Of a stretch of 51,968 nt of DNA, positions 17,739 through 26,794 are shown in pieces. The translations under genes were made by a program, and so were the position numbers. This DNA is from an uncultured Verrucomicrobia subdivision 3 bacterium (GTDB taxonomy: Bacteria > Verrucomicrobiota > Verrucomicrobiia > Limisphaerales > UBA11358), in contig CAIQWB010000051.1 of NCBI GenBank assembly GCA_903875465.1, forward strand, positions 1 to 51,968, read 5' to 3'. Each line of letters begins with the position of its first letter. The first letter of the stretch is position 1. The notes under the pieces were generated by a model, which made no database searches, was not told where the DNA came from, and saw nothing but the letters and a program-made list of their open reading frames with translations.

Positions 17739-19880
17739 TCACGGAGCCTTTGCCTCGCTCAGCAACGCTTGCAGCGCCCGGTGATTCACTTTGCCCGTCC
17801 CCAGCTTGGGAATCTCGGCCACCACTTTAATTTCCCGCGGCACACTGAGATTCGTCAATCCCTTGACTTTGATGGCCTCGCGAATTTCCGCGAGGGTCAG
17901 TTTGGCCTCGTTGGTCACCGCAATCAGCACCTCGCCCTTGTCCTCGTCCGGCCGCGTGACCACCGCCACCTGGCAGCGCAGGCCATGCTGGGGAAACGCC
18001 CCGGCCAGCGCATCTTCCACGGCGGTAAGGCTCACCATTTCGCCGCTCACTTTGGCAAAGCGTTTCAACCGGCCGAGAATATGCAGGAAACCCTCGGCAT
18101 CCACCTTAACAATGTCGCCGGTATCGTACCAGCCACCCAGGGCCTGAAAATGCGCGTTGGCATCCGCGTTCAAGTAGCCCTTCATGACGTTCGGCCCGCG
18201 CACCACCAGCCGCCCGCCCTCCGCCACCCCCTCGACCGGCTCCAATTTGTATTCCATCCCGGGCATCAGCCGGCCGGCGGACCCATAACGCGGCTCCAAC
18301 GGCGTGTTGAGGCTCACACACGGCGCGCATTCCGTGGCGCCATAACCTTCCAGAATGCGCACGCCAAATTTCTGCGACCACGTCTGCGCCGTGGCCTCCT
18401 GCAACTTTTCCGCGGCCGCGTATAAATACCGCAGGCTGCGAAAATCATAAGGATGCGCCTTGCGCGCGTAACCATTCAGAAACGTGTTGGTGCTGATGAA
18501 AATGGTGCAGTCGCGCTCATAGATCACCGCCGGCACCATGCGATAATGCAGCGGGGAGGGATACAGAAACACATAAAGCCCGCGCACCAGCGGCAAAAAC
18601 GTGCCCACCGTCAGCCCAAAGCTGTGAAACAGCGGCAGGCAGTTGAACAGCCGGTCGCGGTCCGTGAAATCCGTCACGGCCAGCATCTGGCGCATGTTGG
18701 CCAGAATATTGCCATGGGTCAGCTCCACCCCCTTGGGCACCCCCTCGGAGCCGCTGGTGAACACCACCACCGCCGTGTCACTCGCGGTCAGGGCCGTGGC
18801 CGGGGTCGCCGGCAAATGGGCCACATACCGCAACAGCGTGGCCAGCTTCTGGGTCGGGGTGATCCCGGCCCGCACGTCTTCGAGATAAATCACCTGCAAG
18901 CCCGCCGCGACAAAATCCTCCGCCTTGATTTTCGCCCGCTCCAGAAAGACGCGCGACGTGACCAGGTGTTTCAGGCCCGCCAGTTGCACACAAGCCAGCA
19001 TCGTGGGGGTGCCGCTGGAAAAATTCAGCACCGCCGGCACCTTGCCCAGCCGCCACAGCGCCAGCACCGTCACCGGCATGGCATTCACATTGGGCAGTAG
19101 TAAGCCAATGCGCCCGCCCCCCGCCACCGCCGCCCCCAGGGCCTCCGCCAGCACCTCCACCCCCACCATGAGCTGGCGGTAGGTCAGCGCCTTTAAGGTG
19201 CCATCTTCCAGAATCACGAAGTTCGGCTGCCGCCGCGCCGTCGCCGCCACCGCCGCCAGCACATTCGGCGCCCCCAGCGCCATCTCCGCCGCAAATTGCT
19301 GACGCACCAGTTCATCCCGCAGCCAGGCGGTCAGGCGCGCGCGGGCCTGGACGGTGCTGACCTCCCCCAGTTCCGGCGCCGTGAGCACCGCGCTGAAATG
19401 CACGGTCACCCGGGGCAGGGCATGCTTCGCATTCGGATTGGGCGACCAGGGCAGCCGCTCCGCACCGCGCAGGCAGGCCGTGATCACTTTGGCCTTGGTC
19501 TTGAAAATCAGAAACCCCGTGCCGTCAAACAGCTTCATCAACTGTCCCGTCCGGGAGAGCCGGCCCTCGGCAAAAAGCACCAGCCGCCCGCCGCCTTTCA
19601 GAAACTCCGCCATGCGCTTCACCGCGTAGGGCGACCGCGTGTCAATCGGCAGCGTGTACCGGTTGATCATGATTTTCCGGTGCAGCCAGCTCGTCTGGGC
19701 CGTGGTGCTGGAGGTGACGAATTTCCAATCCCCCTCCAGGCACACCCAGAGAAACAGCCAGTCCAGCCAGGACACATGGTTGGGCACCAGCAATGCCGGT
19801 CCGGGCGTTTTCAGGACTTCCAGATTATACGCCCGAAAACGAAACAGGACTTCTAATACCCAGCGAAAACAGGTTTTCAT
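17739..19880 (-). CDS. Bifunctional lysophospholipid acyltransferase / acyl-ACP synthetase-like protein
   Basis: The 713-residue fusion has an N-terminal PlsC-type acyltransferase domain with the HX4D motif (H35 in NHVSWLD, D40) and the second motif FAEGRLSRTG (103-112). A full adenylate-forming domain follows. Its P-loop is VVFTSGSEGVPKGVELTHGN, followed by EGYGATECAP, GWYDTGDI, GRLKRFAKVSGEMVSL and the C-terminal catalytic-Lys region GTGKVNHRAL. This architecture matches Aas, which re-acylates lysophosphatidylethanolamine on the inner face of the membrane with fatty acids activated on ACP. E. coli Aas is of similar length. The LplT transporter that often accompanies Aas is an MFS protein; the MFS gene just downstream is convergent, so a link is only suggestive. 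Confidence 0.9.
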   Translation of the reverse strand: MKTCFRWVLEVLFRFRAYNLEVLKTPGPALLVPNHVSWLDWLFLWVCLEGDWKFVTSSTTAQTSWLHRKIMINRYTLPIDTRSPYAVKRMAEFLKGGGRLVLFAEGRLSRTGQLMKLFDGTGFLIFKTKAKVITACLRGAERLPWSPNPNAKHALPRVTVHFSAVLTAPELGEVSTVQARARLTAWLRDELVRQQFAAEMALGAPNVLAAVAATARRQPNFVILEDGTLKALTYRQLMVGVEVLAEALGAAVAGGGRIGLLLPNVNAMPVTVLALWRLGKVPAVLNFSSGTPTMLACVQLAGLKHLVTSRVFLERAKIKAEDFVAAGLQVIYLEDVRAGITPTQKLATLLRYVAHLPATPATALTASDTAVVVFTSGSEGVPKGVELTHGNILANMRQMLAVTDFTDRDRLFNCLPLFHSFGLTVGTFLPLVRGLYVFLYPSPLHYRMVPAVIYERDCTIFISTNTFLNGYARKAHPYDFRSLRYLYAAAEKLQEATAQTWSQKFGVRILEGYGATECAPCVSLNTPLEPRYGSAGRLMPGMEYKLEPVEGVAEGGRLVVRGPNVMKGYLNADANAHFQALGGWYDTGDIVKVDAEGFLHILGRLKRFAKVSGEMVSLTAVEDALAGAFPQHGLRCQVAVVTRPDEDKGEVLIAVTNEAKLTLAEIREAIKVKGLTNLSVPREIKVVAEIPKLGTGKVNHRALQALLSEAKAP

Positions 19881-19946
19881 GGCTGGGAGAGTTCAACAGG
19901 TGCGGCCGATCACATCAAACAAAATAACGCGCGCCCCGGCCCGCGT

Positions 19947-21053
19947 TCACCGGTTTTTCACAAACCGCTTCCCCGGCAACTGTTTCACCAGCCGCTTCAT
20001 CTCCAGCCCCAGCAACGCCACGGACACGGCCGAGGAGGGCAGGCTGCTGCGCTGGATCACCTCGTCAATCGCACTCTCCTCCACGGTCAGCACATCGTAC
20101 ACCGCCTGCTCATTCGGCGGCAATTCCAGCGCCGGCAGCAGGCCCGTTTCATTGGCCGTGGGCGGCTTGTTGCTGGCGGGGAACAGGTATTCAAACTCGC
20201 TTAAAATATCCTCCGCCCCCTCGCACAGCTTCGCGCCTTTCTTGATGAGATCATGGCAGCCTTTGCTGCGCGGCGAATCAATCCGCCCCGGCACCGCAAA
20301 CACCTGGCGGCCGTATTCCGTGGCAAAATTAGCCGTGATCAGCGCGCCGCTCGTCAGGTTCGCCTCCACCACCACCGTGCCCAGCGTCATCCCCGCCACG
20401 ATCCGGTTGCGAATGGGAAAACTCTGCTTGTCCGCCGGCCGGTTAAACGGAAACTGCGTGATCACCGCGCCGCTGGCCGCAATCCGGTCAAACAACTCTT
20501 TGTTCTCCGGCGGAAATATCAGATTAATCCCCGTCCCCAGCACCGCAATCGTCCGGCCCTTGGCGGCCAGGGCTCCTTGATGCGCCGCCGTGTCCACCCC
20601 GCGCGCCCCGCCGCTCACCACGGTAACCCCCACATACGCCAGTTGATACGCCAGCTTGCGCGCGGTTTCCACCCCGTAATGCGTCACCATCCGCGACCCC
20701 ACCAGCGCCACCCCGTTTTTATCCTTCGGCGACAGCGCCCCTTTCACATAAAGCACGAGCGGGGGATCATAAATTTCGCGCAAGGATTCCGGATACAAAG
20801 CATCCGTTTGAATCAAAATGTGCACCCCAAAATCCTGGATGCGCTGCCATTCCCCCGGCAGGTCAATCGTCTTCTCCCAGCCATGAATCGCCCGGGCGGT
20901 ATCCTCCCCAATGTTGCGCACCCGCCGCAATTCCGCCTCCGAGGCGGCCAGAATGCGCGGGGCCTCGCCAAAGTGTTCCAGCAGGGAACGGGCGCGTACC
21001 GGCCCGACCCCTTCGATCATGTTGAGTGCGACCAGTGCTTCACGGGCGTCCAT
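19947..21053 (-). CDS. dprA: DNA-processing protein DprA
   Basis: The 368-residue protein has an N-terminal helix-hairpin-helix region (MIEGVGPVRARSLLEHFG). The Rossmann-like DprA core includes ALVGSRMVTHYGVETARKLA, VVSGGARGVDTAAHQGAL and GTGINLIFPPEN. RNRIVAGMTLGTVVVEA and the closing FAVPGRIDSPRSKGCHDLI follow. The C-terminus forms a winged-helix DML1-like domain. DprA loads RecA on incoming single-stranded DNA during transformation. Start 21053 (MDAREALVALNMIEG) matches homologues; an upstream in-frame extension of 73 residues looks non-coding. No other competence gene is adjacent. Confidence 0.95.
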   Translation of the reverse strand: MDAREALVALNMIEGVGPVRARSLLEHFGEAPRILAASEAELRRVRNIGEDTARAIHGWEKTIDLPGEWQRIQDFGVHILIQTDALYPESLREIYDPPLVLYVKGALSPKDKNGVALVGSRMVTHYGVETARKLAYQLAYVGVTVVSGGARGVDTAAHQGALAAKGRTIAVLGTGINLIFPPENKELFDRIAASGAVITQFPFNRPADKQSFPIRNRIVAGMTLGTVVVEANLTSGALITANFATEYGRQVFAVPGRIDSPRSKGCHDLIKKGAKLCEGAEDILSEFEYLFPASNKPPTANETGLLPALELPPNEQAVYDVLTVEESAIDEVIQRSSLPSSAVSVALLGLEMKRLVKQLPGKRFVKNR

Positions 21054-21355
21054 GCTGTTGGGATACCGGTTGGCCCCGCTTTCGGCAAGCTTAACCACGC
21101 ACCCCATCCCGGCTTTCCAAATAGCCAGACGTAATGTGCCGGCACCAGCCAGCCTTTCACGGTGGCCCCGCTGGCACTGGGAAACTCCCCTGCGTTCACC
21201 GGGAAAGCCACTCCAACGGCCGCGGCAGCGCGCGCTGGCTGGGCCAGGTAAGCACCCTGCCCGCCACCCCATCCAATCATACGCCGGGCAACAGGGCGGC
21301 CAGCAGAATCTGAACCTGCCTGCGCCCCCGCCGGGGTTGCGGGGCCACTGGCCCC
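21054..21355. other. Intergenic region between kamA and dprA
   Basis: About 300 bases separate the kamA stop and the dprA start, both on the minus strand. An 87-codon minus-strand frame (21017-21280) overlaps the dprA start and encodes SGATVKGWLVPAHYVWLFG, vaguely SH3-like. I do not trust it as a gene. No clear promoter or terminator was found. Confidence 0.4.
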
Positions 21356-22591
21356 TCAGATAAACTCATACTGCTCAATCTTCCCCGCCCGCCGCCCCGC
21401 GCCCGGTTCCGCCACCTCGGGATATTCAAACACCCGGCCCTCGTAATTACGCAACACCACGCGGTCGGCATTGTGGCTCAGCACGGTCTCCGGGTTCACC
21501 GGAATCTTCCCGCCCCCGCCCGGCGCGTCGATCACATACTGCGGCACCGCATAGCCTGTGGTGTGGCCGCGCAATTGCCGCATGATCGCCAGCCCTTGCC
21601 GCACACTCGCCCGCAAATGCGCCGACCCGGCAATCAAATCGCACTGGTACAGGTAGTACGGCTTCACCCGGCACATCAGCAGCTTTTGCACCAGCGCCCG
21701 CATCGTCACCGGGTCATCGTTCACCTGCTTCAGCAGCACCGACTGGTTGCCCAGCGGAATCCCCGCCTCCGCCAGCCGGCCCAGCGCCGTCCGCACCTCC
21801 GTGGTCAGCTCCCGCGGATGATTGGCATGAATGCTCATGAATAACGGATGAAACTGCTGCAGCATCGCGCACAATTCCGGCGTGATGCGCTGCGGCAGGA
21901 AAATCGGAATGCGCGTGCCAATGCGCAAAAACTCCACGTGCGGAATCGCCCGCAACCGGCTCAGCAGGTTCTCCAGCTTCTCATCGCTCAACAACAATGG
22001 ATCACCCCCACTCAGCAGCACATCGCGCACCTCCGGATGCGCCGCAATATACGCAATCTGACGGTCGTATTCCGGATGAAAATCATAGCCACTGGCGTTG
22101 CTCACCAGCCGGGAACGGGTGCAGTACCGGCAGTAGGCGGCGCACCGGTCCGTCACCAGAAACAGCACCCGGTCCGGATACCGGTGCACGAGCCCCGGCA
22201 CCGGCGAATGCGCGTCCTCACCGCAGGGATCGCTCAATTCCCATTCCGCCGTCGCCATCTCCGCCAACTGCGGCACCACCTGCTGCCGGATCGGACACTG
22301 CGCCGCCGCCGGCTGGATGAGATTGAAAAAGTAAGGTGTGATGCCCAGGGCCAGCTTGTGATTCGCCTGCTGCGCGCCCGCGCGTTCCGCCGGGGTGAGA
22401 TTGGGCAGCAACCGCTCCAATTGCGCCGCCGTGGTGATGCGCTGCTTCATTTGCCAGCGCCAGTCCTGCCAGTCCGCGTCCGGCACGTGCGCCCAGGGAC
22501 CGCGCCCCGCTGAATGAAATTGTTTAAGCTCGTGAAACCGGCGGTCCGCCTCCGGATCGCCGCCGCCATCCGCTATTGGATCGGACTGCAT
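21356..22591 (-). CDS. KamA family radical SAM protein (lysine 2,3-aminomutase-like)
   Basis: The 411-residue protein has the radical-SAM cluster CAAYCRYC (C150, C154, C157). SGGDPLLLSDEKLENLL binds S-adenosylmethionine, and NQSVLLKQVNDDP contains the PLP-binding Lys. RVKPYYLYQCDLIAGSAHLR contributes substrate-binding residues. Length and motifs fit lysine 2,3-aminomutase, which interconverts L-lysine and L-beta-lysine. No acetyltransferase (AblB) or EF-P gene is adjacent, so the physiological substrate is uncertain. A consensus-like promoter lies so close to the ATG that the mRNA would be nearly leaderless. The first 50 bases of the gene and its promoter form copy A of a 103-bp repeat. Confidence 0.9.
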   Translation of the reverse strand: MQSDPIADGGGDPEADRRFHELKQFHSAGRGPWAHVPDADWQDWRWQMKQRITTAAQLERLLPNLTPAERAGAQQANHKLALGITPYFFNLIQPAAAQCPIRQQVVPQLAEMATAEWELSDPCGEDAHSPVPGLVHRYPDRVLFLVTDRCAAYCRYCTRSRLVSNASGYDFHPEYDRQIAYIAAHPEVRDVLLSGGDPLLLSDEKLENLLSRLRAIPHVEFLRIGTRIPIFLPQRITPELCAMLQQFHPLFMSIHANHPRELTTEVRTALGRLAEAGIPLGNQSVLLKQVNDDPVTMRALVQKLLMCRVKPYYLYQCDLIAGSAHLRASVRQGLAIMRQLRGHTTGYAVPQYVIDAPGGGGKIPVNPETVLSHNADRVVLRNYEGRVFEYPEVAEPGAGRRAGKIEQYEFI

Positions 22592-22644
22592 GTGCCATTA
22601 AATATAAATGGGGAACCGGGCGTGTCAAGTTGCCCGGCGGACCG
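22542..22644. repeat. 103-bp direct repeat, copy A (kamA promoter and start)
   Basis: This stretch recurs at 23514-23616 in the same orientation with only two mismatches by my count: T/G at position 10 of the repeat, and G/A just upstream of the start codon. It covers the first 50 bases of kamA and 53 bases upstream. Homology stops abruptly on both sides. Confidence 0.95.
22601..22628 (-). promoter_or_regulatory. kamA promoter
   Basis: Reading the minus strand, a perfect -35 box TTGACA (22628-22623) and a -10 box TATATT (22606-22601) are separated by 16 bases. Transcription would start about 22594, only a few bases before the kamA ATG at 22591, which predicts an almost leaderless message. 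The AT-rich -10 stands out in GC-rich DNA. Confidence 0.7.
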
Positions 22645-22823
22645 GTCCCGGGAAGTGGAAGGAAATTGACCAGAGTAACGCGCAAGAAAACCGGCATTGG
22701 CGAGTCATCGCCGATGTGCGACCGCCGAATGACCATTACCATCCTCCTGCGCCAAGGCTACGTCGGTCAGAAGGATGGTTGGCTCTGGGAACTTAATAAG
22801 ACCAATGTTTCTCAAATGTTCTT

Positions 22824-23396
22824 TCATGGCCAGGTATGCTGCAAGCAAATGTCCGACTTGCCATCAAACTCGCGCACGGCATAACGCCCCGCAAACTCGG
22901 CTATCGAACCTGGCTGCCCATCGCCCATGACTGCGACCATGCTGTTGCAAAAGTGGTACGTGCTGTAATACCAGCGCCCGTCCGAACCGTGCGCCAGGAA
23001 TAAATGGTCAATGAAGCCATCATTAAAGCCATGATGAAACGCATAAACCATAAACTCGCCATTGGTGAGCAGCAGTACCTGCTCGTGCGTCCAGCCAAAA
23101 TCTCGGTTCGGGGTCGGATGCCGCATCTCGTCGATCTCCGTGACCACTTCCGCGCTCGTCATGGCGGTCTGGGCGATCTGCCGCAAAGCGCCCTCCTTCC
23201 ACACCGCCCGTGCCTGCTCATACCGGTGCTTCACCACCACCCGGCCACCCGCCAGCACCAGCACCATGAGGCCAGGGACCGCGAGCCAGATAATCAGCTT
23301 GCGGCGAATCGCTCCACGATGGCCATGCGCACTCATGTGGCCTAAAACGAATTTAACAGCACGGTTTGTTTCCGCCATTGGAACCTGCGGCCACAT
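22824..23396 (-). CDS. Membrane-anchored protein of unknown function
   Basis: I do not recognise this protein of up to 190 residues. A basic stretch and one hydrophobic helix (KLIIWLAVPGLMVLVLAGG) lie near residues 33-51, indicating an N-terminal anchor with the rest outside the cytoplasm. The C-terminal half contains WTHEQVLLLTNGEFMVYAFHH and DGRWYYSTYHFCNSMVAVM, rich in aromatic residues. The start could be 23396, 23378 (MAETNRAV) or 23336 (MSAHGHRG); none has a good ribosome-binding site. It is the only gene in the first accessory slot between kamA and its duplicated promoter. Copy B of that promoter lies upstream on the same strand and could drive it. Confidence 0.6.
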   Translation of the reverse strand: MWPQVPMAETNRAVKFVLGHMSAHGHRGAIRRKLIIWLAVPGLMVLVLAGGRVVVKHRYEQARAVWKEGALRQIAQTAMTSAEVVTEIDEMRHPTPNRDFGWTHEQVLLLTNGEFMVYAFHHGFNDGFIDHLFLAHGSDGRWYYSTYHFCNSMVAVMGDGQPGSIAEFAGRYAVREFDGKSDICLQHTWP

Positions 23397-23474
23397 GTTT
23401 CAGACTTTTCAACCTGAGGTCAAACCTAAACCGGGAACGGAGCGTGTCTGGTGGCCTGGCGTGCCGCTCCCCAC

Positions 23475-23526
23475 CCTAGCCGGCCTGACGCGCCGTTTGC
23501 AACCCCGCTTCCACGGTCCGCCGCCG
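23475..23526. repeat. 52-bp repeat of the 3' end of the secreted-protein gene at 27770
   Basis: This segment matches 27769-27820 with one mismatch (23479/27773). On the minus strand it encodes AGLQTARQAG and the stop codon, that is, the last codons of the gene at 27770-29227. Here they have no gene body attached and run straight into copy B of the kamA-start repeat. The two repeats overlap at CGGTCCGCC (23514-23522). Confidence 0.93.
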
Positions 23527-23616
23527 GATCGCCGCCGCCATCCGCTATTGGATCGGACTGCATGTACCATTAAATATAAATGGGGAACCGGGCGTGTCAA
23601 GTTGCCCGGCGGACCG
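23514..23616. repeat. 103-bp direct repeat, copy B (orphan kamA start)
   Basis: Near-identical to 22542-22644. It retains the ATG and the first kamA codons, then switches into the 3' end of the unrelated gene represented at 23475-23526. A chimeric frame of about 45 codons (MQSDPIADGGGDPAADRG...) could be read from it on the minus strand. I regard that as a by-product of the junction. Confidence 0.95.
23573..23600 (-). promoter_or_regulatory. Duplicated kamA-type promoter
   Basis: Copy B keeps the -35 TTGACA (23600-23595), the 16-base spacer and the -10 TATATT (23578-23573). It points on the minus strand toward the unknown membrane-protein gene at 22824-23396, which it could now transcribe. 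It is divergent from the restriction-modification gene. Confidence 0.6.
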
Positions 23617-23683
23617 CTTAATTACCGCACCAGCTTGCTTTGGGTGTCATGCTTGCCCCTGACGACATTCATTGGTTAATATC

Positions 23684-26600
23684 ATGCCCATGTCGAGCCA
23701 AGCCACTTTTGCATCGTTTGAAATAGAACTCAACCGGCTCGTGGAATCCTTTGGCCGGCGCCTGAACGAACTCAAAAGCACCGAATACAGCGAGGCCAAA
23801 CTCCGGGACGACTACCTCAACCCCTTCTTTCGCGCTTTGGGCTGGGACATGGAAAACCGCGCGGGGCTCATCCAGAAGGAGCGGGAAGTGGAGATCGAAA
23901 GCCCCACCCAAATTGGCGGCGGGCGCAAGCGCGCTGATTATCTCTTCCGCGCCCAGTTGCGCGACCGGTTCGTTTGCGAGGCTAAAAAGCCGGCGGAGGA
24001 ACTCCACGCCCGTTATGCGTTTCAAGCCAAACGCTATGCCTGGAACAAGGGCGTTTGGGTGGCCATCCTCACCGACTTCGAGGAATTCAAAATTTACATC
24101 GTCGGCGGCAAGCCCCATTTGGACGAACCGGAAGTGGGCCTCTGGGAGGCCTGGCACTACTCGCAATACCCGCTCTTCGCCCGCAAATTGTGGGATTTGT
24201 TCGCGCAGGAAACCGTGGCCGGCGGCAGCCTCGACCGCCTCATTGAATCCCTCCCCAAGAAACCCACCGGCAAGGGCAAGCTCCGGCAGCAATGGCTCCT
24301 CCGCCCCGACCGCACCCGGTCGCTGGACCAGGATTTTCTGGAATTTCTCGATGAAGCCCGCCGCGAACTCGCCTCCGACCTCCTCCGCCAGAATAAACGG
24401 TCGGAAATGCTGGAGCACAACAAGCTGAACGAAGCCGTCCAACACATCCTCGACCGGATTTTATTCCTGCGCATTTGCGAGGACCGGGATATTGACACTG
24501 GCACCCGGCTCCAGTCCATCGTGGAAACGTGGCGTAACCATACCGGCCATGACGAGGCCGGCCGCCGCGCCCGCCAGCAACCCCTGGATCTGCGGGAGGA
24601 AGCCCCGGCCGATTTCGGCCCCGGCGACATCCGTGCGCCCAAAGACTCCCTCTGGCGGGCGGTCGTCCGGCATTTCCGCGCCCTGGACCGTCGGCCCCCC
24701 TCGCATGTGCCCTTCTTCAACGGCAACCTGTTCAAGCCGCATTTTAGCGAAACCCTGCTGCTGACCGATGAATGGCTGGCCGGGTTCATTGGGGAATTGA
24801 GCGATGAGGAAACACCCTACCTGTTCAACGTCATCTCCGTGGAAATTCTCGGCAGCGTCTATGAGCGCTTTCTCGGCAAAGTCGTCCGGCCGCAAGGCTT
24901 GGGCGTCACCATTGAGGAAAAGCCGGAAGTCCGCAAGGCCGGGGGCGTCTATTACACCCCGCGCTACATCGTGGATTACATCGTCGAGCAAACAGTGGGC
25001 AAGTTGCTGGAGGGCAAAACGCCCAAGGCAACCCTGGAACTCAAGCTGCTCGACCCCGCCTGCGGTTCCGGCTCCTTCCTTATCCGCGCCTTTGAACGCG
25101 TCTGCGAACACTGGCAGCGCTGCCTGACGACCGATTTGCGCACTGTGGTAGGAGACGAGGTGACGAGTCTCAAATCAACGGAGCCGTCCAAGGCCAAAAC
25201 TACTTCCCCTGCGCTCAAAGACTGGCAGAAACGCAACCGGCCAGTCTGCTGGGTGGAGGAGACCACCGGCGACGTGCATTTGACCGTGGACCTTAAACGC
25301 AAAATCCTGACGCAAAATATTTTTGGGGTGGATTTGGACGGAGCCGCCGTGGAGGTAACCCAGCTTTCGCTCTACCTCAAGATGCTGGAAAACGAAAACC
25401 GCACCACCCTGCAACGCCAGCGCGAACTGCTCGCCGTCCCCAGCGACATCGCCCTGCTGCCACCATTGCAGGACAATATCAAATGCGGCAACTCCCTGAT
25501 TGCCTCTGATTTTTCCATGATCCCCGAGGACCTCATTCGGGTGCATGCCTTCGACTGGCCGGTGCAATTTTCCGCCATCATGAAGGCTGGCGGGTTTGAT
25601 GCAGTGGTGGGGAATCCGCCATACATTCCAATTGAGACGATGGAAGAAAATGAACGAGGATATTACCAAGGTGCATATCCTCAACTTGAACGTAAATTCG
25701 ACACAGGAGTGATTTTCATACTTCAAGCACTGCGCCTGGTCAAACTAACTGGTTTGGTTGGATACATTTCATCAATCACATGGGAAACTGGAGAGAATTT
25801 CTCAAAGCTCCGAGAAGTGATGTTCAAGAAATGCGGTGTTGTAGAAGTTATTAATCTTCCTTTTAATACATTTGCCGATGCATATGTTGATACTGGAGTG
25901 TATATATTGGCCGGCCGGCCAACATCAGAATACCATATATATCGTTATCACAAAAAAGCTAAAATCGATTCTCTGAAGAACGCTGCGCCGATTACAGTTT
26001 CTACCAGCTTAATCACCCCTCCAGATTTCCGCCTTGTACTAGAACCAGCGGCACAGAAAATTCTCTTAAGAGCTTTAAAAAGCGATAAATTTAAAGCGCT
26101 TGGTGACCTTACAAAATCGACCCAAGGGTTGGCCGCAGACAGGTTTAAGCGTAGCTCTACAGCAAAATCGGCGGAATGGTATCCATTTGGGGAAACAGCC
26201 CAAGCGTATCGCTATGACTTTGCTGTTGAGGAAAGCAGTTTTGCCTATATGCGTGACAACCCCTCCTTGAAGCAGTTCTACGAAGCAGAACCCAAAATAC
26301 TGATTAGGCGAATCATTAATCGGCAGGATCGTTTGGATGCTTGTTATTGTGAAGAAAAGATGGTCTTCAAAAAGGACATCAATCCATTTGTTTTGACACT
26401 TTCCAAACCTGGGGCGAAATATGTTCTTGGAATCTTAAACAGTAAATTAATTTCTTATCTTTATATCAATACTTCTGCCATAGCCACCAAAGACGATTTT
26501 CGACAAACAACCCTTGCAGAATTAAGGCGTCTTCCAATTCCTCTCACAGGCTTAACAAAGGATGACAAAGCCATTCACGATAAAATGGTTTCCTTGGTAG

Positions 26601-26794
26601 ACAAAATGTTGGTTCTGATGCCAAAGCTTAGCGTTGCCACCACCGAGGCGGAAAAGTCCACCCTGCAAAACGTGGTCACAGCCACAGACCAACAAATTGA
26701 TCAACTCGTTTATGAGTTGTACGGGCTCACCCCGGAGGAAATTGCCCTGGTGGAAGCTCCCGCCACCCCCTCTCTCAGTCCTGAACCCAAATGA
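23684..26794 (+). CDS. Type IIG restriction-modification enzyme (fused nuclease, N6-adenine methyltransferase and specificity)
   Basis: The 1036-residue protein combines three functions. An N-terminal HsdR/PD-(D/E)XK-like nuclease has ADYLF (D85) and FVCEAKK (E99, K101). A helical connector follows. The gamma-type adenine methyltransferase has motif I DPACGSGSF (from D457) and motif IV NPPY (from N644). The C-terminal TaqI/Eco57I-like region should hold the target-recognition domain. It would cut unmodified invading DNA and methylate host sites. ATG 23684 or 23690 is the likely start, since upstream TTG 23672 is weak. From about 25600 to 26635 the gene is visibly richer in A and T than the rest, implying a replaced specificity module. 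Its stop overlaps the next gene (ATGA). BREX PglX is related, but no other BREX gene is present. Confidence 0.88.
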   Translation: MPMSSQATFASFEIELNRLVESFGRRLNELKSTEYSEAKLRDDYLNPFFRALGWDMENRAGLIQKEREVEIESPTQIGGGRKRADYLFRAQLRDRFVCEAKKPAEELHARYAFQAKRYAWNKGVWVAILTDFEEFKIYIVGGKPHLDEPEVGLWEAWHYSQYPLFARKLWDLFAQETVAGGSLDRLIESLPKKPTGKGKLRQQWLLRPDRTRSLDQDFLEFLDEARRELASDLLRQNKRSEMLEHNKLNEAVQHILDRILFLRICEDRDIDTGTRLQSIVETWRNHTGHDEAGRRARQQPLDLREEAPADFGPGDIRAPKDSLWRAVVRHFRALDRRPPSHVPFFNGNLFKPHFSETLLLTDEWLAGFIGELSDEETPYLFNVISVEILGSVYERFLGKVVRPQGLGVTIEEKPEVRKAGGVYYTPRYIVDYIVEQTVGKLLEGKTPKATLELKLLDPACGSGSFLIRAFERVCEHWQRCLTTDLRTVVGDEVTSLKSTEPSKAKTTSPALKDWQKRNRPVCWVEETTGDVHLTVDLKRKILTQNIFGVDLDGAAVEVTQLSLYLKMLENENRTTLQRQRELLAVPSDIALLPPLQDNIKCGNSLIASDFSMIPEDLIRVHAFDWPVQFSAIMKAGGFDAVVGNPPYIPIETMEENERGYYQGAYPQLERKFDTGVIFILQALRLVKLTGLVGYISSITWETGENFSKLREVMFKKCGVVEVINLPFNTFADAYVDTGVYILAGRPTSEYHIYRYHKKAKIDSLKNAAPITVSTSLITPPDFRLVLEPAAQKILLRALKSDKFKALGDLTKSTQGLAADRFKRSSTAKSAEWYPFGETAQAYRYDFAVEESSFAYMRDNPSLKQFYEAEPKILIRRIINRQDRLDACYCEEKMVFKKDINPFVLTLSKPGAKYVLGILNSKLISYLYINTSAIATKDDFRQTTLAELRRLPIPLTGLTKDDKAIHDKMVSLVDKMLVLMPKLSVATTEAEKSTLQNVVTATDQQIDQLVYELYGLTPEEIALVEAPATPSLSPEPK

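Noticed and set aside
21017-21280. Minus-strand frame with an SH3-like feel before dprA
   Set aside because: It overlaps the dprA start, has no ribosome-binding site and no solid family match.
22524-22742. Minus-strand frame overlapping the kamA start and its promoter
   Set aside because: It uses the kamA 5' end in another frame and would include the promoter; the kamA reading frame is conserved.
23672-26794. BREX or DISARM system centred on the methyltransferase
   Set aside because: Only a PglX/Eco57I-like fused enzyme is present; no pglZ, brxC, drmA-type or helicase genes lie nearby, and the N-terminal nuclease fits a stand-alone type IIG enzyme.
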